64,000 nucleotides of DNA from DATCMA01 sp036563645 (GCA_036563645.1 DATCMA010000049.1:1-64000); one strand, 5' to 3'; positions 1 through 8,516 are shown, counted from the first letter of the stretch. Numbers and translations: made by a program. Notes: a model not told the origin generated them from the letters alone.

Positions 1-222
1 GACATCGTCTTCGCGAAGGTCAACACGGAGACCGAACCGGAGCTCGCCGCCAAGTTCAACATCCAGTCGATTCCGACGATCATGGCGATCCGGGACGGCA
101 TCATCGTGTTCTCGCAGGCGGGCGCACTGCCGGAGTCGGCACTGGAATCCCTCATCGAGCAGGTGCGCGCCCTGGACATGGACGACGTACGCCGACGGCT
201 TGCCGCAGCACAGAGTCAGTAG
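1..222 (+). CDS. Thioredoxin-like protein, C-terminal part (5' truncated by window)
   Basis: Reading frame 1 is open from the first base to the TAG at 220-222 (73 residues seen). The fragment carries FNIQSIPT, the cis-proline segment of the thioredoxin fold, followed by a beta-strand/turn and a C-terminal helix with LIEQVRAL. The CxxC active site would lie upstream of the window, so redox activity cannot be judged. The tail continues about 15 residues past the usual end of thioredoxin (MDDVRRRLAAAQSQ). The family is clear; the exact member is unknown. Confidence 0.75.
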   Translation, partial: DIVFAKVNTETEPELAAKFNIQSIPTIMAIRDGIIVFSQAGALPESALESLIEQVRALDMDDVRRRLAAAQSQ

Positions 223-368
223 CGAGGTGGACGCGGCGCCCGCCTGGCAGATCCGCATCGGTCAGGCGGGCGTGCGCGGCATCCCCCACGCGAGACGGCA
301 TCCCCCTAGTCGCCGGCCACGGCAGACCCATGCCGATGCCACTTCCGGAATGTCTCTTGCCCCCTTCG

Positions 369-384
369 TCGAACACATGTTCGA
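369..384. promoter_or_regulatory. LexA (SOS) box
   Basis: TCGAACACATGTTCGA is a perfect inverted repeat matching the actinobacterial SOS box TCGAAC-N4-GTTCGA. It ends 9 bases before the GTG of the radical SAM gene, where LexA would block the promoter. From memory, the M. tuberculosis orthologue Rv2578c is listed in the LexA regulon, which fits. Confidence 0.88.
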
Positions 385-393
385 ATAGGGGTC

Positions 394-1461
394 GTGCGCT
401 GGGACAACTTGTCGACTTCCGCGGACGGGCCCGCCCCCACCCTGCCGCTGACGCTGCCAGGGGTCCGCGCCCGCGCGGTGAGCACGCCCGGCTTCGCGGG
501 GGTGACGTTCTACGAGATCCACGCGAAGTCGATCATCAACCGCGTTCCCAGCGCGTCACGTCTGCCGTTCGCGTGGACCGTCAATCCCTACCGCGGCTGC
601 ACCCACGCCTGCGCGTACTGCTTCGCCCGCGTCACCCACACCTACCTCGATCTCGACCCCGGGCGCGACTTCGACACCAAGATCGTCGTCAAGGTCAACG
701 CGGGTGAGCTGCTTCGCCGTGAGCTCGCTAGCCCGCGGTGGCGCGGCGAACCCATCGCGATCGGCGCGAACGTCGACTGCTACCAGCGCGCCGAAGGGCG
801 CTATCGGCTCATGCCGCAGATCATCGCGGCGTTGCGGGATTTCGCCAACCCGTTCTCGATCTTGACCAAGGGCACCTTGATTCTGCGGGATCTCGACCTG
901 CTGCGGCAGGCCGCCGAGGTCACCCACGTCGGCGTCTCGTTCTCCGTGGGCTTCCTCGACGAACGACTGTGGCGCTCGGTTGAGGCCGGCGCCCCCAGCC
1001 CTCGCCGGCGGCTCGACGTCGTCCGGGCGTTCGCCGACGCCGGCTTCGCCGTCGGCGTCCTGATGGCGCCGATCCTGCCCGGTTTGACCGATACCGACGA
1101 CGCCATCGAGGAGACCGTCGCCGCAATCGCGGCGGCCGGCGCGGCGAGCATCACCCCGCTGCCGCTGCACCTGCGCCCCGGCGCGCGCGAGTGGTACCTC
1201 GCGTGGTTGAGCCGCGAGCATCCCCACCTCGTGCCCCGGTACCGCCAGCTCTATCGCCACGGGGCCTACGTGCCACCGAGCTATCAGCGGGAGGTCGTCG
1301 ACCGGGTGATAGCGGCGAGCCGCCGATACGGGCTGGGCAGCCGGTGGTCGAGCGGCGACCGGGCACCGGACTCGCGTCCCGCGTCCGTCCCGCGCCGACC
1401 GGCGCCCCACCCGCCGCGTCGGCCCCAGCCCCCAGCCGTCGAGCAGTTGACCCTCCTGTAG
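394..1461 (+). CDS. Radical SAM protein, Rv2578c family
   Basis: 355 residues. The radical SAM cluster motif CxxxCxxC is present at C69, C73 and C76 (YRGCTHACAYCFAR). It is followed by YLDLDPG and a long FDTKIVVK segment typical of the spore-photoproduct-lyase-like Rv2578c group. The GTG start is supported because the known family begins MRW, as here. The perfect LexA box just upstream implies DNA-damage induction. The last residues are EQLTLL, which resemble a beta-clamp-binding motif (QLxLF). The role in DNA repair or tolerance is inferred from regulation and family; the reaction is unknown. Confidence 0.85.
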   Translation: MRWDNLSTSADGPAPTLPLTLPGVRARAVSTPGFAGVTFYEIHAKSIINRVPSASRLPFAWTVNPYRGCTHACAYCFARVTHTYLDLDPGRDFDTKIVVKVNAGELLRRELASPRWRGEPIAIGANVDCYQRAEGRYRLMPQIIAALRDFANPFSILTKGTLILRDLDLLRQAAEVTHVGVSFSVGFLDERLWRSVEAGAPSPRRRLDVVRAFADAGFAVGVLMAPILPGLTDTDDAIEETVAAIAAAGAASITPLPLHLRPGAREWYLAWLSREHPHLVPRYRQLYRHGAYVPPSYQREVVDRVIAASRRYGLGSRWSSGDRAPDSRPASVPRRPAPHPPRRPQPPAVEQLTLL

Positions 1462-1574
1462 GGGCTCGTGCACAGCCGCGACAGCGACGACCACCCGGCG
1501 AGCCAGCGTCTCGGGAGATCGCCCCCGCGCTGGCGGAGATGTGTCCGGCACTGCCCCGGCGATACAGTCGGGGT

Positions 1575-1982
1575 GTGCGAACACCCAGAGAAATCCTGGC
1601 CGAGTCGGCGGTCATCGCCGTCGTGGGCGCGTCCCGCGATCCCGACAAGGCCGCGCACACCGTGCCGTTGCAGATGCAACGTCACGGCTGGCGAGTGATC
1701 CCGGTCAACCCGCACGCCGATGAGATCTTCGGCGAGCGGTGCTACCGGTCGCTGGAGGAGATTCCCCACCCCGTCGATCTGGTCAACGTCTTCCGCCCGG
1801 CACCGGAAGCCGTCGAGGTGGTGCGCGCCGCCGCAGCGATCAAGGCTCCGGCGGTCTGGCTCCAGCTCGGGATCGTCTCCCCGGAGGCACGCCGGGTGGC
1901 CGAAGAGGCCGGCATGGACTACGTGGAAGACCACTGCATCGCGGTCGAACGCGCTCTTGGACAGCTCACCCGTTTGGGGTAA
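1575..1982 (+). CDS. CoA-binding (YccU-like) protein
   Basis: 135 residues forming a single Rossmann-like CoA-binding domain. It opens with AVIAVVGASRDPDKAAHTVP and continues with VIPVNPHADEIFGERCY, LVNVFRPAPEAVEVV, VWLQLGIV and DYVEDHCIAVE, all hallmark blocks of the YccU family. It resembles the N-terminal domain of succinyl-CoA synthetase alpha but lacks the ligase parts. The GTG at 1575 is preferred over upstream starts because TACAGT at 1563-1568 gives a -10 element exactly six bases before it, as in a leaderless gene. The cellular role is not established. Confidence 0.85.
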   Translation: MRTPREILAESAVIAVVGASRDPDKAAHTVPLQMQRHGWRVIPVNPHADEIFGERCYRSLEEIPHPVDLVNVFRPAPEAVEVVRAAAAIKAPAVWLQLGIVSPEARRVAEEAGMDYVEDHCIAVERALGQLTRLG

Positions 1983-2339
1983 TGGCGGGGTGGTCGGGCG
2001 AGGGGCGCTCGGAGCGCACCACCTCCCTCGCGAGGACGTGCACCACGTGGGGCGAGGGCACCGGTCACGGGTTCACCCGTGCGCGGTCCTCCGCCCGCGA
2101 GATGATCTTCTTGATCGTGTCTCTCACACTGTCGTGAGGATTGATCACCACATCTCGACGACGCCGGCCGTCTGAGCGTGACGGTTTGTGGCTCAATCGC
2201 GCCACAGGTCGATAGCGGGCGACGCCACTTCGGCGCGCGGCCGGTATCGTCCCGCTCCGGTACGTGGCCGCCACGGCACCACCGATATGACACGGTTCAC
2301 CAGCGACGTGGCGTCCTTGAGGAGGAAAGGAAAGCGCGC
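1983..2339. other. Intergenic region with a short inverted repeat
   Basis: No convincing gene is seen. CACGGGT-TC-ACCCGTG at 2066-2081 is a perfect 7-bp inverted repeat about 85 bases past the upstream stop. It could be a weak terminator or an operator. The rest presumably holds the promoter of the DUF4190 gene; I could not fix its elements. Confidence 0.4.
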
Positions 2340-2879
2340 ATGACCACCCCCCCGTCGAGCGAGCACCCGGACCCCTACCAGTCCGGCGCCGCGCCCCAGC
2401 CCCAACAGCCTTTCGGAGGACAGCCCGCTGAGCCGTACAAGTCCAGCACCCCACCCCCGCAACCTCCGGTGAGCGGACCGCCAGCCGACCCGTACCAGCA
2501 GCCCTACGGGACGCAACAGCCCTACGGAACGCAGCAGCAGTATGACCCGAATCAGCAGCAACCGTACGGCGGTCAGCAGTACCCGTACCCGGGGTACGGC
2601 TACCCGTCCTCGCCATACCCGCCAGCGGGTTACCCGGCGTACCAGCAACCGGGCACCAACGTCGCGGCGATCCTGTCGTTGGTCTTCGCCTTCGTCTTCT
2701 CCCCGGCCGGCATCATCCTGGGCCACGTCGCGAAGAACCAGATCAAGCGGACAGGAGAGCAAGGTGACGCCCTGGCGACCTGGGGATTGATCCTCAGCTA
2801 CGGCTTCACGATCCTGTGGCTCCTCTTCTGCTGCCTCGGTATCGCGGCCGGCATCTTCCAATCCGCCGCCACCACCTGA
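2340..2879 (+). CDS. DUF4190 membrane protein with Pro/Gln/Tyr-rich N-terminus
   Basis: 179 residues. The first ~110 are low complexity with repeated PYGTQQ and PYG/PYP units, probably cytoplasmic and disordered. The remainder is a DUF4190-type module: helix NVAAILSLVFAFVFSPAGIILG, the linker HVAKNQIKRTGEQGDALAT, then helix LILSYGFTILWLLFCCLGIA. A strong ribosome site (GAGGAGG, 2318-2324) precedes the ATG. Genes of this type are common in actinobacteria and of unknown function. The next gene encodes a second member, which suggests a tandem duplication. Confidence 0.82.
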   Translation: MTTPPSSEHPDPYQSGAAPQPQQPFGGQPAEPYKSSTPPPQPPVSGPPADPYQQPYGTQQPYGTQQQYDPNQQQPYGGQQYPYPGYGYPSSPYPPAGYPAYQQPGTNVAAILSLVFAFVFSPAGIILGHVAKNQIKRTGEQGDALATWGLILSYGFTILWLLFCCLGIAAGIFQSAATT

Positions 2880-3083
2880 CGAGGATCCGTGCCCTCCCAC
2901 CTCGTGTCACCAGCGCCCCGCCGCCACCCCACCTCGCCCACCCGAGGCGTCACAGGCTGACGTCGTCTTTGGCGCGGACGGACCGAGGGCGACCCGGCCG
3001 CGGCTCATCAGCCTCGACCCATCACACCCGGCGACCGCCTCGGCCATCGCGCCCCATAGATATCTACATCTAGGAGAGGATCA

Positions 3084-3674
3084 ATGACCTACCCCGCATC
3101 CCCCGGCAACTTCGGCGACCCGTTGTTGTCGCCGAGCACGCCGCCCTCGTACCCCTCGAGCACCGACCCGCTGTCGAGCCAGCCGGGAGACTCCGCGGGT
3201 CAGTCGTCCAGCGCCTTCGGCGATCCCTCGACGCCGCCGAGCGCGTCACCCTCCTACCCGTCGAGCACGGATCCGCTGTCGAGCCAGCCGGGAGCCATGA
3301 CGCCGGTCCAGCCCTACGGGAGCCCGGGCGGCTACGTCGTCTCCGACCCCTACGCCGCCAGCTACGCGGCGCCGCCACGACCGACGTCGACGAACGGCCT
3401 CGCCATCGCGTCGCTGGTGCTCGGCGTCATGTCCGTCAGCGGTCTGTGCGCCTACGGCCTCGGCGGGTACCTGGGAGTCGCCGCCGCGATCCTGGGCCAC
3501 ATCTCGCGCCGCCAAATCCGTCGGCGCCAACAGGAAGGGCGGCATGAGTCCGGGTCGGGCATGGCCGTCGCCGGCATCATCATGGGCTGGATCGCCACCG
3601 CCATCTCGGCCCTCATCACGTTGGCGCTGGTCGTGCTCATCATCATCACCGCGAACCATGCCTCCAACTACTAG
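3084..3674 (+). CDS. DUF4190 membrane protein with repeated N-terminal segment
   Basis: 196 residues. The N-terminal ~100 residues are Ser/Pro rich and contain the 15-residue unit PSYPSSTDPLSSQPG twice, about 35 residues apart. The C-terminal part has two hydrophobic helices flanking GHISRRQIRRRQQEG, the same layout as the previous protein. AGGAGAGGA at 3072-3080 supports the ATG. A strong hairpin follows the stop. The function is unknown. Confidence 0.82.
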   Translation: MTYPASPGNFGDPLLSPSTPPSYPSSTDPLSSQPGDSAGQSSSAFGDPSTPPSASPSYPSSTDPLSSQPGAMTPVQPYGSPGGYVVSDPYAASYAAPPRPTSTNGLAIASLVLGVMSVSGLCAYGLGGYLGVAAAILGHISRRQIRRRQQEGRHESGSGMAVAGIIMGWIATAISALITLALVVLIIITANHASNY

Positions 3675-3684
3675 TGGGCTCCGC

Positions 3685-3724
3685 CCCACGGGGGCGTGGG
3701 TGCGGCGCACCACGCCCCCGTGGG
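3685..3724. terminator. Bidirectional terminator hairpin
   Basis: A perfect 15-bp stem (CCCACGGGGGCGTGG paired with its complement) with a 10-base loop lies 10 bases past the DUF4190 stop and about 60 bases past the convergent lyase stop. No long T run follows, as is usual in high-GC actinobacteria. Confidence 0.8.
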
Positions 3725-3782
3725 TCCGGAACACGTACGGCATCTCGGGGACCAGGCCTCCCTGGGCCCCGGAAGGCCCGCC

Positions 3783-4736
3783 CTACGCCTGCGGTGGGGT
3801 GAAGTGGCTGGTTCGCTTGAGACCCGCGGCGCGCCCTTTCGCGGCGATGACCAGCGCCATCTTGCGCGACGCCTCGTCGATCATTTCGTCGCCGAGCATC
3901 ACCGCGCCCCGCTTACCACCCGCCTCCGAGGTGTAGTACTCGTAGGCATCGAGGATGAGTTCGGCGCGGTCATAGTCCTCTTGAGACGGTGAGAAGATCT
4001 CGTTCGCCGGCTCGATCTGCCCCGGGTGAAGCACCCATTTCCCGTCGAAGCCGAGCGCCGCGGTCCGCCGCGCGGACTCACGAAAGCCGTCGATGTCGTG
4101 AATGTGCAGGTACGGCCCGTCGATCGCCTGCTTGCCGTGCGTCCGGGCCGCCATCAAGATGCGCATCAGGATGTAGTGGTACGGATCTCCCGGGTAGTCG
4201 GGGTGCAGCCCCACCGAGAGGGACTTCATATTGAGCGATGCCATGAAGTCGGCGGGGCCGAAGATGATGGTCTCGACACGAGGTGAGGCCGCAGCGATAG
4301 CGTCCACATTGACGAGGCCAGCGGCGTCCTCGATCTGCACCTCGATGCCGATGCCGCCCACGGGCAAGCCCAGCGCCTTCTCCAACTGCGTCAGGGTGAG
4401 GTCCAGCCACTCGACGTGCGCCGCCGACTGCACCTTCGGCAGCACGATGCAGTCCAGGTTGGTCCCGGCCCCCTCCACGACCTCGATGACGTCGCGATAG
4501 GCCCAGGGGGTGCTCACGTCGTTCACCCGAACGGCGCGGATCTTGCCACCCCAGTCGCCCTCGTTGAGCGCCGTGACCACGTTCTTGCGGGCCTCGCGTT
4601 TGGCGAGCGGCGCCACCGCGTCCTCAAGATCGAGGAAGACCTGGTCCGCGGGCAGCCCTTGGGCCTTGTTCAACATCTTCACGCTCGACCCGGGCACCGC
4701 GAGGCACGACCGACGGGGACGACCAATAGCGGTCAT
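3783..4736 (-). CDS. CoA-ester lyase (HpcH/HpaI aldolase / citrate lyase beta family)
   Basis: 317 residues, full length for the malyl-CoA/citramalyl-CoA lyase-like group. The TIM-barrel motifs are visible: FLDLEDAV near 35, RAVRVND (R70) for CoA/carboxylate binding, IGIEVQIEDAAG (E136), and IIFGPADFMASL (D163) for Mg2+. The C-terminal GKWVLHPGQIEPANEIF is characteristic. ATG 4736 is chosen because GGAG precedes it; the frame is open further upstream but without a good start. The likely reaction is cleavage or condensation of a 3-hydroxyacyl-CoA with glyoxylate or a keto acid. The exact substrate cannot be told, and no pathway partner sits beside it. Confidence 0.85.
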   Translation of the reverse strand: MTAIGRPRRSCLAVPGSSVKMLNKAQGLPADQVFLDLEDAVAPLAKREARKNVVTALNEGDWGGKIRAVRVNDVSTPWAYRDVIEVVEGAGTNLDCIVLPKVQSAAHVEWLDLTLTQLEKALGLPVGGIGIEVQIEDAAGLVNVDAIAAASPRVETIIFGPADFMASLNMKSLSVGLHPDYPGDPYHYILMRILMAARTHGKQAIDGPYLHIHDIDGFRESARRTAALGFDGKWVLHPGQIEPANEIFSPSQEDYDRAELILDAYEYYTSEAGGKRGAVMLGDEMIDEASRKMALVIAAKGRAAGLKRTSHFTPPQA

Positions 4737-4934
4737 CGGTGCTCCTATCCCTTCGACGAATCGATAGTCGAACTCAAAGATCGATAAGGCGTGGCTCACC
4801 GTAGCGTGTCCGTAATCGACGGAACACGGCGTGTGGAGCACGTCACGACCGCGGCCACCACCCCGCCGGGCGAAACCGCGCGCCGAGGCCTCCCAGCGCA
4901 CCCGCGCGATCGCCGAGTAGGGCAGGATGCAGGT

Positions 4935-5441
4935 GTGACAGATGTGCCGGGCTCGGCAGTGATCGCGGAGGCGATGAAGCGCGCCGCCGTCGCCTGGGTG
5001 TCGGTCGGCGACGGCCCCGCGTACGGCGTGTGGTGCCTCCCGCTCGACGACGCGCTCTACGTGATCAGCGGCCCGGGTGAGCAATCCGCGCCGGGTTTGG
5101 CGGACGCCGCCTCCGCTACCGTCACGCTCCGCGGCGACCACGGCGGCCGGATCGTGACCTGGCCGGCGACGGTCACCCGGATCACCCCGGGCACGGACGA
5201 CTGGGCGACGATCGCCCCCCAGGTCGCCATGAAACGCCTGAACGCCCCCGGCAGCATCGAGGAGCTGGTGGCGCGGTGGGCCGCCTCCGGCTGCGCCCTC
5301 AACCGCCTCACGCCCTCCGGCCCGCCGCTCGCCGTCGGGGACTCCCTCCCCGACGACTCGCTCGCGGAACCGCCTCGCCCGACCCCGGCGGCCCGCCCCA
5401 CGCCCCGGCCGTTCCAGCTGCACCGCGTCCGACGAGGCTGA
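4935..5441 (+). CDS. PNPOx-like split-barrel protein, hypothetical
   Basis: 168 residues. The pattern fits a split-barrel flavin-binding fold: an N-terminal helix (SAVIAEAMKRAAVAWVSV), strands GPAYGVWCLPLDDALYVISG and ATVTLRGDHGGRIVTWPATVTRI, then a helix with MKRLNAPG. The last ~40 residues are Pro/Arg rich and probably disordered. GTG 4935 is chosen because CAGGAT at 4923-4928 lies six bases upstream, the leaderless pattern used elsewhere here. The cofactor and substrate are unknown. Confidence 0.7.
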   Translation: MTDVPGSAVIAEAMKRAAVAWVSVGDGPAYGVWCLPLDDALYVISGPGEQSAPGLADAASATVTLRGDHGGRIVTWPATVTRITPGTDDWATIAPQVAMKRLNAPGSIEELVARWAASGCALNRLTPSGPPLAVGDSLPDDSLAEPPRPTPAARPTPRPFQLHRVRRG

Positions 5442-5511
5442 CCGCCCCGGCTGTCGCGCTCGTCCTTCGCGCGCGGGCGCGCGCCGCCGAGCGCCGCGAC
5501 GCGCGGACGCG

Positions 5512-6384
5512 TCAGCCGAGGAACGGTGGAACGATGATCTCGCCTCGGGCGACCGGCACCACCCGGCCGGACACCGTCACCCCGGCCGCCGCCCCGTCCA
5601 CCGCGGTCACCGTACACGTCAGCACCGACGGCCGTCGAAGCTCCGCGCCCTGGTAGACGACGTAGGTCGAACGCCCTTCCCCGGGGAGGACGCCGCTGGC
5701 CACCGCCCAGACCCCGAGGCCGAGCGCGGCCGAGCCGGTCGCGGGGTCCTCGGGAACACCGATCCCCGGGCAGAAGACGCGGGCGTGGACGGTGTGGCGC
5801 GCGGTATCCCAGGCGAAGACGCTGACATTGGGGAATTCGTCCGCTATCGCCACGGTCGGCGCGAGCGCGGCCCGGGCGACCGCGTCCGGACGGACCGCGA
5901 GGTAGGCGAATTCCAGCCCGCAGCCGGCGAACCGGGGCAGCGGCCCCACGAAGTCGGCGAGGTTCAGGCTGAGGCTGCGCAACAGCTCGGCCGGGTCGAA
6001 TTCGGGGCCGACGGTCGGGGTGCCGCCGGTGAGGGTGGCGCGGCCGTCCGCGGTGACCTCCAGCGGCAACAGCCCCGCCCCGCACTCCTGGATCACGTCG
6101 CCCGGCGCGCACACTCCGCGGCGGACCGCGGTCACCGCCGCCCCGATGCTCGGGTGACCGGCGAACGGCAGTTCCCGAGCGGGGGTGAAGATCCGGGCGC
6201 GGTAGGAGGCGGTGCTCGTCGTCGCGGGCAGCACGAACACCGTCTCGGACAGGTTGAACTCGCGGGCCAGCGTCTGCATCTGCTCCGTCGCCAGCCCTTC
6301 GGCACCGAAGACGACGGCCAAGGGGTTGCCCGCGAACGGCCGATCGGTGAAGACGTTCACGATCTCGTAGGCCAAGGTCGACAT
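5512..6384 (-). CDS. PhzF family isomerase-like protein
   Basis: 290 residues, the usual family length. The N-terminus YEIVNVFTDRPFAGNPLAVVF, the proposed catalytic Glu in FNLSETVF (E47), RIFTPARELPFAGHPSIG, and the C-terminal EDPATGSAALGLG are all diagnostic of PhzF/YddE. These proteins catalyse proton shifts on small hydroxy acids; the substrate here is unknown, and no phenazine genes are nearby. The ATG has GAGAGG upstream, and TAGGGT (6393-6398, minus strand) lies eight bases before it. It diverges from the MgtE-N gene, with only 32 bases between the start codons. Confidence 0.87.
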   Translation of the reverse strand: MSTLAYEIVNVFTDRPFAGNPLAVVFGAEGLATEQMQTLAREFNLSETVFVLPATTSTASYRARIFTPARELPFAGHPSIGAAVTAVRRGVCAPGDVIQECGAGLLPLEVTADGRATLTGGTPTVGPEFDPAELLRSLSLNLADFVGPLPRFAGCGLEFAYLAVRPDAVARAALAPTVAIADEFPNVSVFAWDTARHTVHARVFCPGIGVPEDPATGSAALGLGVWAVASGVLPGEGRSTYVVYQGAELRRPSVLTCTVTAVDGAAAGVTVSGRVVPVARGEIIVPPFLG

Positions 6385-6392
6385 CGCCTCTC

Positions 6393-6410
6393 ACCCTAGG
6401 CCCTTAGGCT
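6393..6410. promoter_or_regulatory. Compact divergent promoter pair
   Basis: Minus-strand TAGGGT (6393-6398) faces the PhzF gene and plus-strand TAGGCT (6405-6410) faces the MgtE-N gene, six bases apart. The plus hexamer ends six bases before its GTG, which suggests a leaderless transcript. The -35 region of each would overlap the start of the other gene. Confidence 0.55.
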
Positions 6411-6416
6411 GGTTCG

Positions 6417-7694
6417 GTGACCACGGCAAGCAGGGTGTACATCGCGAGACTCGCGGGGATAGCCGTCTTCGACCCCAACGGCGACCACGTCGGCAGAGTC
6501 CGCGATGCGGTCGCCCGATTGCGCCCCAACAATCAGCCCCCCATGGTGGTCGGCCTCGTCGCCGAGGTGCCGATGCGGCGACGCATCTTCCTCCCCATCA
6601 CCCGCATCACCTCGATCGACGCGAACGCCGTCGTGCTCGGCACCGGCACGCTCAACCTGCGCCGCTTCCAGAAGCGCCCCAATGAGCTCCTCGTCCTGGA
6701 AGACCTACTCGACCGGCGCGTGACCATCGAGCCGACCGGCCGGCCCGGCACGGTGATGGACATCGCGATGGAGCGCAACCGGCGCGGCGAGTGGTACCTG
6801 ACCCGGGTGGCGATACGCGAGCAGACCGGCCGGTTCACCCGGCGAGGCCCGATCCACCAAGTGGAGTGGACCCGGGTGACCGACCTCGTCGCCCCTATCG
6901 ATCCCCAAGGCACGGCGAACCTGCTGGCCGTGCTGGACACGATGCACGCGGCTGACCTCGCCAACGCCCTCCAGGACCTCTCCGACCACCGCCGCGACGA
7001 GATCGCCGCCGCGTTGGACGACGAGCGGCTCGCCGACGTGCTTCAGGAGCTCCCCGAACGCGACCAGGTGGAGATCCTCACCATGGTGGGGCGGCGACGC
7101 GCCGCCGACCTGCTGGAGCGGATGGACCCCGACGACGCCGCGGACCTCCTCGGCGAGTTGCCCCCGGCGGAACGGCAGGCGCTGCTCGCGCTCATGGACC
7201 CCGACGAGGCCAACCCCGTGCGGCGGTTGCTGAGCTACCGCCCAGGCACCGCGGGCAGCCTGATGACCTCCGACCCTGTCGTCCTCACCCCGGACGCGAC
7301 GGTCGCCGAGGCGCTGGCCCGCATCCGCGAACCCCAGCTCTCCCCGGTGATCGCCGCCCAGGTCTTCGTCACCCGGCCCCCGATGGCCACCCCCACCGGC
7401 ACCTACCTCGGGATAGCGCACTTCCAGCGGCTCCTGCGGGAGCCGCCGTCCGAGATCCTCGGCGGGGTCATCGAGAACGACATCGAGCCGCTGCACCCCG
7501 GAACGCCCTTGCCGGAGATCACCCGCCGGATGGCGACGTATGACCTCGTCGCCATGCCGGTGGTCGACGCCAGCGGCCGACTCGTCGGCGCGGTCACCGT
7601 CGACGATGTGCTGGACCACTCGCTGCCGCCGAACTGGCGCAACCGGGACGCGCGGATGGGGACACGCCCGCTGGCGGGAGGCGGTCATGACTGA
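6417..7694 (+). CDS. MgtE intracellular-N / CBS domain protein without a channel domain
   Basis: 425 residues, soluble. The order is an N-terminal PRC-barrel-like region (AGIAVFDPNGDHVGRVRD and a second copy near 100), an MgtE N domain around 190-290 (ILTMVGRRRAADLLERMDPDDAADLLGEL is cut short here), and two CBS motifs (TAGSLMTSDPVVLTPDATV; ATYDLVAMPVVDASGRLVG). The MgtE transmembrane channel is missing, so this is a probable Mg2+ or nucleotide sensor rather than a transporter. GTG 6417 follows TAGGCT by six bases. It overlaps the DUF1003 gene by eight bases. The mgtE-N/DUF1003/mrp order resembles the Rv1229c-Rv1234 region. Confidence 0.85.
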   Translation: MTTASRVYIARLAGIAVFDPNGDHVGRVRDAVARLRPNNQPPMVVGLVAEVPMRRRIFLPITRITSIDANAVVLGTGTLNLRRFQKRPNELLVLEDLLDRRVTIEPTGRPGTVMDIAMERNRRGEWYLTRVAIREQTGRFTRRGPIHQVEWTRVTDLVAPIDPQGTANLLAVLDTMHAADLANALQDLSDHRRDEIAAALDDERLADVLQELPERDQVEILTMVGRRRAADLLERMDPDDAADLLGELPPAERQALLALMDPDEANPVRRLLSYRPGTAGSLMTSDPVVLTPDATVAEALARIREPQLSPVIAAQVFVTRPPMATPTGTYLGIAHFQRLLREPPSEILGGVIENDIEPLHPGTPLPEITRRMATYDLVAMPVVDASGRLVGAVTVDDVLDHSLPPNWRNRDARMGTRPLAGGGHD

Positions 7695-8298
7695 TCGATT
7701 CAGTGAAGCCCGACTCGATCAACCGCGGCAGCCGCGACGGCTACGACTTCCTCAGATCAACTCCGAGTCCTTCGGGCACTTCGCCGAGGCGTTCGCCCGG
7801 TTCATGGGGACTCCCCAGTTCATCCTGTACATGACGATCTTCGTCGCCGGGTGGATCGCGTTGAACCTCGGCGGGATCTTCGGCCTCCGCTGGGACCCGT
7901 ACCCGTTCATCTTGCTGAACTTGGCGTTCAGTACTCAGGCGTCGTACGCCGCGCCGCTGATCCTGCTCGCGCAGAACCGCCAGGCTGACCGGGACCGGCT
8001 CGCGGTCGAGGAGGACCGGCGGCGGGCCGCGGCGCAGAAGGCGGATACGGAGTTCTTGGCTCGGGAGATCGCCGCGTTGCGTATCGCCCTCGGCGAGGTG
8101 GCCACGCGCGATTTCGTCCGCTCGGAGCTGAGTCGGCTGCTCGAGGAGTTGGAGCGCGAGGACCGGCGGCGAGGTCGCGGCGAACCCCGGCCGCTTCCCA
8201 GCGCCCGCCCTGCCGGCGCGCACAGTGAACCCGACCAGTGGGACGGGTGGGCGAGTGAGCCCGGCCGCCGAGACGAGCCCGGCGGCCGGCGAGGGTAA
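7687..8298 (+). CDS. DUF1003 membrane protein
   Basis: 203 residues. The DUF1003 core is intact: FAEAFARFMGTPQFILYMT, a first helix ending GWIALN, DPYPFILLNLAFSTQASYAAP as the signature loop and second helix, then NRQADRDRL. A charged helical tail follows (about 110-165, probably coiled coil), then a disordered Gly/Arg/Pro end. The ATG lies inside the previous gene, so the two are translationally coupled. The function is unknown. Confidence 0.85.
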   Translation: MTDRFSEARLDQPRQPRRLRLPQINSESFGHFAEAFARFMGTPQFILYMTIFVAGWIALNLGGIFGLRWDPYPFILLNLAFSTQASYAAPLILLAQNRQADRDRLAVEEDRRRAAAQKADTEFLAREIAALRIALGEVATRDFVRSELSRLLEELEREDRRRGRGEPRPLPSARPAGAHSEPDQWDGWASEPGRRDEPGGRRG

Positions 8299-8304
8299 CG
8301 CCCC

Positions 8305-8325
8305 GCGCCTCAAGGGGCCAGGCGC
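8305..8325 (+). terminator. Weak hairpin after the DUF1003 gene
   Basis: GCGCCT and AGGCGC form a 6-bp stem around a 9-base loop seven bases past the stop. There is no T tract; a possible terminator only. Confidence 0.35.
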
Positions 8326-8516
8326 ACGGCGTCCATCACCGATCGTCGCATCCTGGCCGCTCACCGTCTAGCCGCGAGACATCGATTTCCCTTTTGCTCC
8401 AGTTGCAGATGATCTGCTCGGTGCGGACGGCGCGAGCGGCCGGCGGGCGAGCGGGTGCGCCGGGCGACCCGTGACCGGCGCCGATTACGGTGGGTATGCG
8501 ACGTAGCATTGCGGTC

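Noticed and set aside
5057..6394. A 445-codon minus-strand frame over the PhzF and PNPOx-like genes
   Set aside because: Arg/Gly-rich shadow; PhzF in another frame has all family motifs.
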